Source: Sesamum alatum
Taxonomy: Eukaryota > Streptophyta > Magnoliopsida > Lamiales > Pedaliaceae
Assembly: GCA_034509735.1 (NCBI GenBank)
Contig: JACGWO010000003.1
Location: 434,001-498,000 of the forward strand
Direction: 5' to 3'
Length of the DNA: 64,000 nucleotides
The notes below the pieces were generated by a model. The model was not told where the DNA came from, did no database searches, and saw nothing but the letters and a program-made list of their open reading frames with translations. How positions within the stretch are numbered: the stretch's first letter is position 1; every line of letters begins with the position of its first letter. The translations under genes and the position numbers were made by a program. Shown here piece after piece: positions 27,283 to 38,897 of this stretch.

Positions 27283-28378
27283 TGATGAGTGTCCAAATGA
27301 CCATGATTTTAGTAGTGTTTTAACCATGTTTTTATATTGAATTAAGCCTAAATCATGTGAAATTTGGTGTTTGCAGCTAAAAAGGTGTCTATGGTGTAAG
27401 GATTTAAGAAATGAAGCCAAACAAGTGAAAAACGCATACAAAATTCTGGAGAAGAAAATACCATTATAGACTTGCATTTTTCACTAAACGTGCCCACGTC
27501 TAGTGCAGTGGACAAGTCAGCGAAATGAACAGAAAATGGGCAAATTTTCTGGAGAAAAGTTGATTCATACAAGGATTACAATGATTTGAAAAGTTGGAAT
27601 CTTCCTTTCTTGAGGAGTCCCAATAGGGTTAAGAGTTTTATTCAAATAAGGACTTAGAGTTATAATAGGAATTTACCTTTTCGGTATCTAGGTTTATTAG
27701 GAAATTAATTAGTATAAATAGAGGATGTAATTGAAGACATCCAACTATCTATTAGTCTCTGCGGTTTAGTTTATGAAATTCTCTCTATCTTTCATGTGTT
27801 CTTTCAAAAGCATGTTAGGCTAGTTCCTTTAATTTTCGGTTGAAGTTATGGTGATTGCGATTCACACATGTTGTGAGATCTAATTTATGCTTCATACTTT
27901 CGTGCATGTGGATATTTGTGTTTTTCTCTGCATTTTCATCACGAATAATCTGATTTATGAATGAGAAGGCCAATTGTTCATTGTCAAGAATGTTCGCCTA
28001 GCTAATTAGACATGCAAATCCGTAATTGTTTGTTAGTCTAATACTTAGCGGCAACGCAACATAATTTATCATGTCGTAGTGGTCGGTTATATTGCGGGGA
28101 ATCCACAATCTAGCCTAAATGAATCCTCGAATTTGTTGGTTAGAACTAGGCCTTTGTAATTGTTAATGTTGTTGATAGGTTAAATCTTGAGGATGTTCCC
28201 AAGGTTGTCTATTGATTAGGGAATTAGTCAACTGACGTTCCTTGGCTCATGACACGGTAAGGAAAGGTGAGGTCGTTAGGTCGTACCAGTGGCTATAACT
28301 AGTTTATCTATTTTGTACGATTATCATCTTTGCATCTATGATCAACCACGGAATCGAGCATGAACCTATCGTCAACCA
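27283..28378 (+). repeat. Forward 3' LTR, truncated
   Basis: It matches the 5' LTR from TGATGAGTGTCC to GAACCTATCGTCAAC, about the first 1090 of 1283 bases, with scattered substitutions and small indels. The last 190 bases, with the CA end, are missing. The sequence switches at once to the inverted fragment. Confidence 0.88.
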
Positions 28379-28930
28379 GAAATTAAAGGAACTAGCCTAA
28401 CATGCGTTTGAAAGAACACATGAAAGATAGAGAATTTCATAAACTAAACCACAGAGAATAATAGATAGTTGGATGTCTTCAATTACATCCTTTATTTATA
28501 CTAATTAATTTCCTAATAAACCTAGATACCAAAAAGGTAGATTCCTATTATAACTCTAAGTCCTTATTTGAATAAAACTGTTAACCCTATTGAGACTCCT
28601 CAAGAAAGGAAGATTCCAACTTTCCAAATCATTGTAATCCTTGTATGAATCAACTTTTCTCCAGAAAATTCGCCCATTTTCTCTTCATTTCGTTGACTTG
28701 TCCGCTGCACTAGACGTGGGCACGTCTAGTGAAAAATGCAAGTCTGTCATGGTATTTTCTTCTCAAAAATTTTGTATGCATTTTTCACTTGTTTGGCTTC
28801 ATTTCTTCAATCCTTACACCATAAACACCTTTTTAGCTTCAAACACCAAATTTCACATGATTTAGGCTTAATTCAATATAAAAATATGGTTAAAACACTA
28901 CTAAAATGATGGTCATTTGGACAATCATCA
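28379..28930 (-). repeat. Inverted LTR fragment forming the element's right end
   Basis: Read on the minus strand, this is the first 550 bases or so of the same LTR, from TGATGATTGTCC to GTTAGGCTAGTTCC. It includes the TATA box and the CACTAGACGTG-type near-palindrome. Its outer end touches the second ATAAC target copy. Confidence 0.9.
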
Positions 28931-29381
28931 ATAACACTAAACTACAATTTGTTTGCGGAACACAACAAACAAACTCCCCTCAGTATTCCAGAACCACTTT
29001 CGTTATTGGCAGTACTTCAGCAAGACTAAGAGTAGCTTCAGCCAAGCAAGATGCACTAAGCACAAAGCTCTTAGTGTTAGACATTCTAAGTTTTCTACGT
29101 ATTTTTATAATTTGTCAATAAAACATAGGCAAAATTATTTTTTTCGTTCGATAAATTTACCCAATATTAGATTTAGTCCTGTAACTATGCCCTTTATTTA
29201 TTTAGTCATGTAAGTTACAAAATTGATGAAATTTAATTCAATTTAGGGTCTTTAATAAATTTTCCGGCATGTTTCGCCGGAATTTGCCACGTGTGCACCG
29301 AAAGTTCCAATTGGGCGAGGAATTGATGATGTGGTGGTGACGTGACACACACATGAGTGATTAAAATTTTTTGTTACTCAT

Positions 29382-29436
29382 GGGATTCGAACTTGGGTCT
29401 CTCAAAATCATAATGCTACTTATTCCACTTGAGCTA
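29382..29436 (-). other. tRNA-like segment in the left arm (A and B boxes)
   Basis: On the minus strand, TAGCTCAAGTGG (A-box-like) is followed by a spacer, TTTTGAGAGACCCAA and AGTTCGAATCCC (B-box-like). These match the internal Pol III promoter pattern. The spacing fits a tRNA, but no acceptor stem pairs, so this is a tRNA-derived relic or SINE-like head. Confidence 0.5.
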
Positions 29437-30119
29437 CAATTAATATAAGTACAATGAGTTCAACCATCTTTTATAATCTATATATCTAGAAATACTTTAA
29501 TATATAAGTTATATTAATATTACTAAAAATTTTAGAAAAATTAAACCTAAAAATATCGATATTTAATGATATAGTTTATTTTGTTATCGGAAAAATATAA
29601 TTAGTATTGATATTATATATATATATATATATATATTAATTTTTATATGCTAATTTATGTAATTTTACATAATTATTTCTTATTTTTAAAATTTATTTTA
29701 ATATATTATATGTTTTGAAAGATTTATGAATATTAAATTAATAAATATGTTATGATTTATCCACTTAAAACTGCTTATATATTAATTTTAATGTAACAAT
29801 ATTTTAAATATTATATATAAGCAGTTTTATATGTAAGCTAGTTTTATGTAAAATATTATTAAATTAGCACATGAAAATCAATATGTAATTTGTTTATATA
29901 TATATATATTATTCTTGTTAATATTCCACTGTTAAGATAAATATCAATACTAATTATATTCTTTTTTAATAACACAATAAATTATATTATTAAATATCAA
30001 TATTTTTAGGTTTATTTTTTTTATTATCTTTAGTAATATTAATATAAATTTTATATTAAAGTATTTTCAGACATATAGGTTATAAAAGATGGTTGAACAA
30101 AATATACATATATTAATTA

Positions 30120-30175
30120 TAGCTCAAGTGGCATAAGTAGAACTTATGATTTTGAGAGATCCAAGTTTGAATCCC
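30120..30175 (+). other. tRNA-like segment in the right arm (A and B boxes)
   Basis: TAGCTCAAGTGG at 30120-30131 and AGTTTGAATCCC near 30164-30175 mirror the left-arm copy. The B box carries a C-to-T change. It is part of the inverted repeat, so it reads on the opposite strand to its partner. Confidence 0.5.
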
Positions 30176-30424
30176 ATGAGTAACAAAAAAATTAATCACT
30201 AATGTGTGTGCCACGTCACCACCACATCATCAATTCCTCGTCCAATTGGAAATTCCGGTGCACACGTGGCAAATTCTGGCGAAACATGCCTGAAAATTTA
30301 TTAAAAACCCTAAATCATATTAAATATCATCAATTTTGTAACTTATAGGTCTAAATAAATAAATGGCATGGTTACAGGACTAAATCTAATATTGCGTAAA
30401 CTTACCGGACGCAAAAAAAAATTA

Positions 30425-30709
30425 TTTATCCATTAACTTATAAGAATTGATTTTATCAAACCTTTGTATATTTATAGTTATCGTTCTTGACAACATTCTT
30501 AAATTAAATTATTTCTAAAAATCTCATATTTCCTTTTAATAAACATAATATTTCTCAAATATAATTTTTTTTAATATTTCTTAAATATAATTTCTAATAT
30601 TTCTGTAAATTTTTCATTAATTTCTCATTGTTACGACAAGTAATTAAATCCCCCACATATAATTAATTATCTTGTTAATAAATCTAAGTAAGTTGAATAA
30701 ATCAATTAT
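30425..30709. other. AT-rich spacer before the LINE
   Basis: No gene or repeat is recognised. AATAAATCAATTAT at 30696-30709 may be the worn left target copy of the LINE. Confidence 0.4.
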
Positions 30710-31988
30710 TATTATTATTATTATTTTGAACAAGAAGACACCACTTCCGTAAATTAGGCAAACAACCCAAGACCAACAGTACACATACAAAAGATCAGAG
30801 ACCAATACATGAAGACATTAACTCAGGAACTAAAGTAAATATGACCTCTGAACCATCAACGGGACAACATGAAACCACTAAAAATCTTGTAAAACAATCA
30901 TCCTCAGTGCTTCAGGAGAAATTAGCCTCGTCAAAGGAGCGGAGAAAGCGTCTGCAGAAAGAGACCACTTCCAATGGTAAGACATGACAGTCCTCCATAA
31001 GGTTTTTGTTACGACAGTGCCACAATTTCCAAGCCACCATCAAAGCATACCTGTACTCCCAATGTTCCAAATTCTGGTGCAAATGATGAAGCCAAGATTC
31101 TGCACAGTCACCCCAAGCTCCAATGGTAAGCCATGGCAGATTTGTGAGCGCCCATATCTGGCGGGCAAAATCACATTCTAACATGGTATGTTTTGAGTCA
31201 CCTCTTCACATGAGCATTGAGGACAAAAAGGCTGAATCTATTGAATGTCTCTGTTTGAGATTCAAGCCCGTCGGAAGAGCCTGCTTGCATAGACGCCAAG
31301 CAAAAACCTTCACCTTCTGAAGAATCTGTTGCTTCCAAATAAAATCCCAACCCTCTGTTGGGACCACCCCTAAACCACTCTGACAGGCTACAACATCTCT
31401 ATATTCCAAAGCCACAACAATATTGTAGGCACTACGAACAGAAAAATAACTCAGATTTAGAAAAGTGCCATACTAACCTGTCTAAAATCGACGATTGAGG
31501 GACATGAATAGCCGCAATAACCTGAGCATCCGCATCACTGAAAACGGAGTTAATAAGTTCCAAATTCCAATCACTACCATCCTGCAAAACAAGATCAGAT
31601 TCAAAAGCATTTTCTGGCAGGAAATTCACCGTTGAGACAGGCCGAAACGTGTGAGGCCGTGGGATCCAATTATCCTGCCAGATTCGGATGGACTCACCAT
31701 TGCCCACCTTCCATCTAGAACCCGCAAGAAGGAGTGGTTGCGCTGCTAGAATACTTTGCCAAGTGTACGACAGATTGGATCCCAGCTTGGTTGAGAAGAA
31801 ATCTGAGTGACGGAAAATAACATGATTTTATGAACCATGCTAGTAGAGAATCCAGGGAAGTAACAAATCGCCATGCTTGTTTGGTGAGTAACGCCATATT
31901 GAATTGAGGAAGATGGTGAAATCCCATCCCACCGTTATGTTTCCTGTCACACAATTTAGACCAAGAGACCCAATGAATCTTTTTTTCC
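30710..31988 (-). pseudogene. 3' portion of an L1-type LINE
   Basis: On the minus strand, from 31988 to 30710, the sequence encodes the last third of a plant LINE ORF2. A HWVSWSKLC-like segment near 31970, MGFHHLPQFNMALL and WQDNWIPRP (about 31690-31650) come first. They are followed by a zf-RVT-like region (VKVFAWRLCKQALPTG) and FARQIWALTNLPW with a WKLWHCRNKNL segment. Frame changes and stops divide it into at least four pieces. The tail is an (AAT)n run (minus strand) near 30710-30725. The 5' part of the same LINE is at 51070-54132; a copia element splits the two. Confidence 0.85.
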
Positions 31989-34158
31989 TGTTAGAATAGG
32001 TGACCAGAAAGCCAATTGAATTGGCGGTTTGGGTACTATGTAACAATCTTTATTAAAGTAATATTGACTTGATGAATATAGTAAGTATTCATCCGTGGAC
32101 TATGTGTTTGTTGTGCTTACTGATTACGTTAAACAGCGTTTAACGTAATAACAAATGCCCACAGACCAATTGGATAACCTATGTAGTTGGGTTGCGCATT
32201 GGATGACAGCTATGAAATCAACTTCTGAGGGTTGGTTTGAAATGTTCCAAGTCGAGGACCTCGAGATAGGGCTTCGAGGGTCCTATAGAGGCTTGCACTA
32301 AGGATTGCATTCATTGGATGAGTGTCGTGTTTCATCGGTGACAGACGTTGGACGTCTATGCAATATTAGTGGGTTAGTTGGCAAGGATGTTAGCTGATTG
32401 AACTGAATCGCGAGAATCGTCATATGGAAGCCTTGGAGGCTTGGTCAGTATGACTGGAATTCCCGGCTCCGATAGTGAGAGATTAGTCCTCGGACTTGAG
32501 GAATCATGATAGTCACATGCATATGATGGTTGTATCTAGGGTTTGGCAAGAGATCTTCGTATCTGGGATACGTTCATCATAAGCCTTATCTAGTGCAATC
32601 GAAATATGTATTGAGGACGGTGGATTCCAAGATAGCATCCGTCACCTGTCAGTATATGACAGTCGAGTTTCCTATGCGCACTGAGACGATTTAAGCTCTT
32701 TAAGTCTGTGGCCACAGCGATTGATCGATTAGGGAATGGTTTCCTACGCAATCAATAGAGCGAACGTGTCTCGAGTTATTGAGCATAGGTGTCTAGTCCA
32801 GGATGGGAACCGACGCCCAATTCCATGCCCTAGACTTAGACCGGGAGATGGATGATTGAAGGATCGTACTCATATGGTACTCGGGAGCCTAAATGTTCAC
32901 ACCAACATTCACCTAGTCTCTAGTGTCATGGACCGTTGCTAGACGGCCACACATGATGACGGGTGTTTTCCGATTAATGGTTAATTGGAAAATAGTTAAT
33001 TAAATTGGATTTAATTGATCAATTGTGATGGACACAAGCCTAAGTCTAGCTGAGGGTGAACCTAAAGAGTCACACACAAATCACTATGGAATTGGTAGAA
33101 TTAATTCTAGAAGAAGCAAATTAATTTAATTGAATTAAATTTATTCAAGGAGAAAAATAAATGATTGGATCATTTATTGGGAAATCCAGTTGGTCCAAGA
33201 CTTAATTAATTAGATTAGTTGATTCTTGGGCTTAGAATCTTTAAATTAATTGGATTAATTAATTGATTGGATCAATTAATTAGAGTTTGGACTTATGTTT
33301 ATTTAATTGGATTAAATAAACTTATGGGCTTCAATTGAATTGAGATTAATTGGATTAATTAATGTCCAATGGAATTTGTTTGGACTTAATTTAATTAGAT
33401 TAAATGAAAGTCCAAGACTAGTAGTCCTAGTCCATGGAAAAATGCAATTTATAGCAAGTGAAGGAGGAATTAAAATCCTCCACATGTGAGGCACATGTGA
33501 CCAGCCTTTATGTGGTTTGGTAAGTGGTTTATTTGCTCTAATGGTTTATGGTTATGTAGATAGTGGTGTGTGTATGTAGGTTGCTTTGGAAGTTGACAAG
33601 AGAAGTTGAATTTTGAATTCAACAACTCTACATACACAAAACAATTCACATAACTTAGAGAAAAACACTTGCACGAATTTTTCCATCAAAATACTCTCCA
33701 AAATCTCTGAAAATACTCTCCTTTTTGTGTTCATACCTTTTGGAAAGGTTGAGCTAATAACATTCCAAAAGGCACTAAACAATAGTGTTGTTTTGGAAGT
33801 ATTTTTTCTTCTTTTCTCTACTTCTATCTAGCAATAGATTAGAGGATATACATTCCATAGTGTGGTGTGGACAAATTAGAGGGATTCTGATTTAGATCCT
33901 CAAGTGAATGAACGAGAAACGGAAAGGGAACAACGCTAGATCCGATTCTACGTGTAGTGAACAAAGGTTGGTTTTCATTTACATTTTATGTAATTTTTGT
34001 TTACTTCCTTTTGCCACATGTCCAGCATCTTCTCCTCTTTAATTTATTCTCTTGTCAAACACAGAACGCCTGGGAACTTCAAAAGGAACACCCCTTTAAA
34101 TTCGTTTAAATTATGCCTTACGCTTCCGTTGCGTTCCCAGGCTGTACCCGATTCTTTT
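31989..34158 (+). repeat. 5' LTR of the old copia
   Basis: About 2170 bp, from TGTTAGAATAGGTGACC to just before the primer site. The expected terminal CA reads TT here, in line with age. It shares phrases with the younger copia's LTR (GGTGACCAGAAAGCCAAT, GACCGTTGCTAGACGGCCAC), so both belong to one family. Confidence 0.82.
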
Positions 34159-34160
34159 AG

Positions 34161-34172
34161 TGGTATCAGAGC
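34161..34172 (+). other. Primer binding site of the old copia, initiator tRNA-Met type
   Basis: TGGTATCAGAGC is the standard plant copia primer site, complementary to the initiator tRNA-Met 3' end. It follows the LTR after two bases. Confidence 0.88.
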
Positions 34173-35539
34173 CCGGTCCAGTGTTGTGGCTCTATGATTT
34201 ACATGTTATTATGTGTTAAACATGAAGAATTTAAATTACTTTTGGAAAGCATGATTTATGGCTTTAAAGAATGATAATATGTCTAGAAAATATGTGTTAA
34301 TTTTGCTTTTGAATTATGGATATCCATGCATTTTTTAGAATTTGATCTGTAAATGTATGTTTATGTTTCAGTTTTTATAGCAGAAATTTAAAAAAAAATG
34401 GTGAAAAAAGGTGTCGGCCGCCCGACAGGGGCAGCAGGCGCGCACGGGCGGACAGGGCGTGCGCGCGCGCACGGCATCTGGGACGGTCGGCCGGCCTGCA
34501 GCATTGTTTTGTGCCGTTTTTTTGGAAAATTCATTTTTCTTGATTTCTGCTAGTTCTATGAAATTATTAATTTTGACATATTTTAATTTTTAGTTGAATT
34601 GAATTTTTTTAAAATTAAATTGTGCTTTAGATTATTTTGGAAATTGTTTTCAAACAAAAAAAAAAAAATTAGTTTGTACATTGGATGTATAGTTGATATC
34701 CATATTTTTAATTGCATTATTAATATGGTATCTTCTGCATTTTATTATGTTTATGATTTTAGATATTGGATATCTATTGATAAATGCATAGAATGTATTT
34801 ATTTGGTGAGCATGTTTATATTTGATATAAATGTATAATTGTTGTTTATTGGATAAACACTAAGGATGATCACTAAGCCCATTAACCTATGTATGGTTTA
34901 ATTTACTGTTGGGTGAGGCCTGCGTGCCTTTTTGTTTTTCCCTTCTCTCTATCGTTTTTAGCCTTGTAATAATAGGGCTTTCTTCCTCTCTTTTAATGTA
35001 CTCCCCCGACTTTTGATTGGGGTTTCTTTTAAGTTGTAATGAGAGTAGATTAGCATGTGAGGTTTTATTTATTTTTTTGAAAATAAATGTAAGCTTCATT
35101 AGAATGATAAAATGCCCACGACGGAAGGCCCAAGAAGAACAAAGAAGGATTTACAAGGTCCCATTAGAATGATAATGGGATGTAAAAATTGTAATAGTGT
35201 AGGCCTACCCTAAATTGACCATAGATCCACTGCAGGTTCAGTGGATCACTTGGGAACGGACTTGTGATCATCCTAATAGGGACGTGCTAGGCTTGTTTTG
35301 CATGTGCTTATATCCTTTATGCTTAGATGTATGGTGTGTTTGGAATGCATCGATTACATTATATGTATAAAACTTGAACATGCAAAATACTAATAATGAT
35401 GAGGTCTCGGTCTTTGAAAAAATTATTAACTCTCACTTGGATGGTCCAAGTAAAATTAGGCCCAAAACGGAATTAAAATCAAATGGTTTGATTATTCCAA
35501 GCCTTCCATCCATAGCAATGTAGTGAGGAAGCTAATTTC
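34173..35539 (+). other. Leader of the old copia, part before the nested insertion
   Basis: No gene. It carries a GC-rich island (34410-34505, GGCCGCCCGAC.. GCGCGCGCACGG..) like the one in the younger copia. TATTTATTTTTTTGAAAATA and GTAAGCTTCATT near 35065-35100 look like a short LINE 3' tail. A 13-bp direct repeat CATTAGAATGATA occurs at 35097-35109 and 35162-35174. It ends with ATTTC, the target of the nested element. Confidence 0.6.
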
Positions 35540-37764
35540 TGAAGGACAAGCGGATCCGCCCGGGAGCGCGAGCGGAAGCGAGGAAGCGAGAAAGTGCGTA
35601 AATTTAAATCAAATTCAAAATACGTGAATCCCAAGGGGTGTACCCTTGGGTGCTCAACCGGGCGTTCGATGTAGGATGTGTAAATATTAAAACATATATT
35701 TAAACACATCGGGCATAGATATACAAATGAAATCAATCAAAGCGTAATAAACCATTACCTTGATTGTTTAGCGTATGCTCCCGGCTACTAGCGTTGTTCC
35801 TTCTCCGAAATGCTCACGAAATCCAAACGTATGGATTCTCCAAAGGTGATCCACACCACACCGGAAGAAACACACGTTCTTCTTGCTAGAAAAGAACGGG
35901 TTTAGAAGGAATCGGTTTAAGAGAAGAACACTATGGATTAGTGTTCTCTTAAACTTACTTTGTTCTTCTTCTTGATTCAAAATCAAGTGAAGAACACAAG
36001 TGTGGGAGAGGGAGAGAGCACGAAATTTGAGAGAGAGGAGAGGGATTTTTGTCTTCTCTTTTTCCTAAAAAAAGATGAATAATGAATCACTTATGCTTGG
36101 TGTTGTATATTCTAATATATATACATAATTAATGTGATTATTGGAATGTGTCTAGGTTCATCCAAGGATGTCTAGATTCATTCCAATCAATCACCATCAA
36201 TTCTTCAATCAAGCCTACCAAAATTTATGGTATGATCAAATCATACCAAAAGGGAAGAGCTTGATTGGAGTTGATTTGTCTCTTTCCAAAAGAGACAAGT
36301 CAACATACCACCTAGCATGCAACATGGCTGATTTTGCTTCCTCCAAGGGAGCATGTCGGCTATGTTTAATTAAGGGAAGAAGTCCAACTTCTTCCTATTC
36401 CAAATTAGGAATTATTTCTCCTCTCGGGTATAATTTAACGGACCGGGTTTTATCGTAATCCAATTACGACGAACCCAATATTAAATCCAATTTAATGTCC
36501 ACTTAAATTATTCCCGTTGATCTTTTAATCCAATTAAAAGATCCAACGTCTCAACATCTCAACTTTCCATATTTAATCGAAAATCCAATTTACCGATTAA
36601 ATGAAAGCCCGATACAATATCGGCCCGTCCATCCAATGGACTTTCCCTTAAGTAATCCAATTACTTATTTTATCCTTCGAGATTGACTCCAAGTCGATCT
36701 CTCAACCTCCTCGGTGATTTGTGTGTGACCCTTTAGGTTCATCCTCAGCTAGATTTGGGCCCGTGTCCACAAAGGGCCCGTTACCATGGGTGGCCGTCTA
36801 GCAACGGTCCATGGCACTAGAGACTAGGTGAATTGGCGTGAACATTTAGGCGCCGATTCCGTACGGGTACGATCCTTTCGTCTACCGTCTCCCGGCCTTA
36901 GTCTAGGGTATGGAATTGGGCGTCGGTTCCCATCCTTGACTAGGCATCTATGCTTAATACTCGAGACCACGTATGCTTCATTGCGTCGACACAGGAAATC
37001 ATTCCCTGTTCGACCAACCACTATGGCCACAGCTTCAAACAGCATGAACGTGTCTCCGAGTGCATAGGAGATACCTCTGCCACATACTGACAGCGGACGG
37101 ATCCTCTTCTTGAAATCCACCGTCCTCGCTACACATTCTGACCGCACTGGACAAGGCTTATGATAATCATCTTACAGAATGATTACCTCTCGCCAGATCC
37201 AAGATACAGCCGTCCTGTGCACGCGACTGCCATGATCCCTCAAGTCTGAGGATTACTCCCGTACTATCGGAACCGGGGAAAACCAATCATACCGACCAAG
37301 CCTCCAAGGCTTCCATATGATGATCCCCGCGAGTCAGTCCAGTCGGCTCGACCCCAGTCGACCAACCCATCAAGATCGTGTAGGCGTCCCACGCCTGTCG
37401 CCGATGAAACACGGCACTCATCTAATGAACACGACTCGTGACGCAAGTCTCAATAGGACTCTCGATGCCCTGTCTCGAGGTCCTCGACTTGGAACGTTTC
37501 AGACCCAACTCTTAATCAGTTGGTTTCATGACCACCATCTAATGCGTGGCCCAACTGCACGAGTTGTTATCTATGGTCTGTGGGCTTTGTTGCGATATAA
37601 GTTAAACACCATTTTAACAAATGTAAGATGAGCGCAACAAAGAAGGTATCATTGGTGACGAACACTCATCTTATTCATCACATAATAATATTACATTCAC
37701 ATCAAGTTGTCGGATAGGTTACAAATTGTCAAACCTATTGGCTTTCTGGTCACCTATTCCAACA
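35540..37764 (-). repeat. 3' LTR of the younger copia
   Basis: In plus coordinates it runs from TGAAGGACAAGCGG to TATTCCAACA. On the coding strand it starts TGTTGGAATAGGTGACC. It looks nearly identical to 43202-45427, with only scattered single-base differences by eye. A TATA-like TATATATATT lies on the minus strand near 36112-36127. Confidence 0.93.
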
Positions 37765-37780
37765 ATCTCCCACTTGACCT
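37765..37780 (-). other. Polypurine tract of the younger copia
   Basis: On the minus strand GTCAAGTGGGAGAT abuts the TG of the 3' LTR. The same AAGTGGGAGAT tract precedes the old copia's 3' LTR at 49109-49119. Confidence 0.8.
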
Positions 37781-37788
37781 AAAGCCAA

Positions 37789-38885
37789 TCACCCATTGAC
37801 CTCGAACCTCTTATTCAGATGGTGAGTATGGGCAACTTGCGACATGGGCTTAGCAAGTGGATCTGCTATGTTTTCTGCGGAGCTGACTCGGTCCAACCGA
37901 ACGTCACTCCTGCTATCCATCTCTCTAAGCAGATGGTAGCGTCTAAGAATATGCTTGGATCGTGATGAGATCTCGGTTCCTTTGTTAGCGCTATCGCCCC
38001 GTTTGTTATCATAAAAGATAATTATAGGCTTAGCAATGCTAGGTACTACATCCAACCCTTGGATGTAGCTCATCAACCAAACCACTCCGTAGCAGCTTCC
38101 AAAGCCGCTATGTATTCAAAACTCTATGGTGGAGTCCGTCGTGGTAGCCTGGGTTCCAAGTAACCACGCCACCATTTAGTCTAAATACAAAACCAGACTG
38201 AGACTTGGCATCATCGTCATCCGACTGGAAGCTAGCGTCGCTATAGCCTTCCAGTATCAACTCTCCACCGCCGTAGATCAAGAACATGTCCTTAGTCCTT
38301 TTTAGGTACTTCAGGATAGTCTTGACTGCACTCCAGTGTGCCTCCCCGGCACATGACTGATATCGACTTGTTACGCTCAAAGCGAAAGCCACATCAGGTC
38401 TAGTGCATTGAACAACATATTGTATGCTGCCTACGGCTGAAGCATAGGGGATGTCCAACATCCTTTTAAGCTCCTCATCAGTCTTAGGAGACTGCTTCTT
38501 GGATAACTTAATTCCATGCCTCATTGGAAGGAATCCTCGTTTTGAGTTCTCCATCTTGAATCTCTTCAAGACTTTCTCAATGTACGAGGACTGGGCCATT
38601 CCTAACATCCTTCTAGATCTATCCCTGTAGATCTTGATGCCAAGGATGTAGGATGCCTCGCCCATATCCTTCATGGAGAATTGCATTGACAGCCAAGCTA
38701 TAGTGGTACCCAACATCTTAGCATCATTCCCAATGAGCAAGATGTCATCCACGTAAAGCACCAGAAACGCAATTGAGCTCCCACTGATCTTCTTGTATAC
38801 ACAAGGATCGGACTCGTTCTTGATGAAATCATATCCCCGTATGACTTCATCAAAACGTATGTTCCAGCTTCGGGTTTAACCCCTT
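37789..38885 (-). pseudogene. Reverse transcriptase/RNase H remnant of the younger copia
   Basis: On the minus strand, from 38885, a few residues of the RT start are followed after a deletion by the FDEVIRGYDFIKNE-type segment and DPCVYKK. Then comes the frame 38761-38108 with the YVDD catalytic motif at its start, the thumb/connection region and the RNase H start (LEGYSDASF). A shift near 38108 leads into 38085-37789, with RNase H motifs (SRSKHI, RYHLLRE, NIADPLAKP). Compared with the usual copia RT, roughly 130-140 residues are missing between the KPxx segment and FDEVI. These include the fingers and the first catalytic aspartate. The deleted domain would make the enzyme inactive. Confidence 0.88.
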
Positions 38886-38897
38886 TTGGTGGATCTG

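Larger units (their letters stand above)
21191..28930 (+). mobile_element. Non-autonomous Ty3/gypsy-like LTR element with an inverted right end
   Basis: The order is 5' LTR, tRNA-Asp-type primer site, broken gag and protease, long non-coding tract, polypurine-like site, forward 3' LTR (cut short), then an inverted LTR fragment. The outer termini are TGATGAGTGTCC and its inverse GGACAATCATCA. They are flanked by identical 5-bp repeats ATAAC (21186-21190 and 28931-28935). The element is 7740 bp. No reverse transcriptase, RNase H or integrase is present, so it depends on other copies. The gag, primer site and GGGAGGCAACCCACG tract (25090-25104) suggest an Athila/Tat-like lineage. Confidence 0.85.
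29131..30424. mobile_element. Palindromic (long inverted repeat) element
   Basis: Two arms of about 560-640 bp face each other. Left-arm phrases CCAATATTAGATTTAGTCC, GCCACGTGTGCACCG, ATTGATGATGTGGTGGTGAC and CAACCATCTTTTATAA return in inverse order and orientation on the right. The centre (about 29580-29990) is AT-rich, with ATATAT runs. The outer ends (CAAAATTATTTTTTTCG and its inverse) lack a clear target duplication. There is no transposase. Each arm contains a tRNA-like segment. Confidence 0.75.

Noticed and set aside
36824..37147. 107-codon minus-strand frame, repeated at 44487-44810
   Set aside because: It lies within both LTRs of the younger copia. Its repetition follows from LTR duplication, and no motif is seen.
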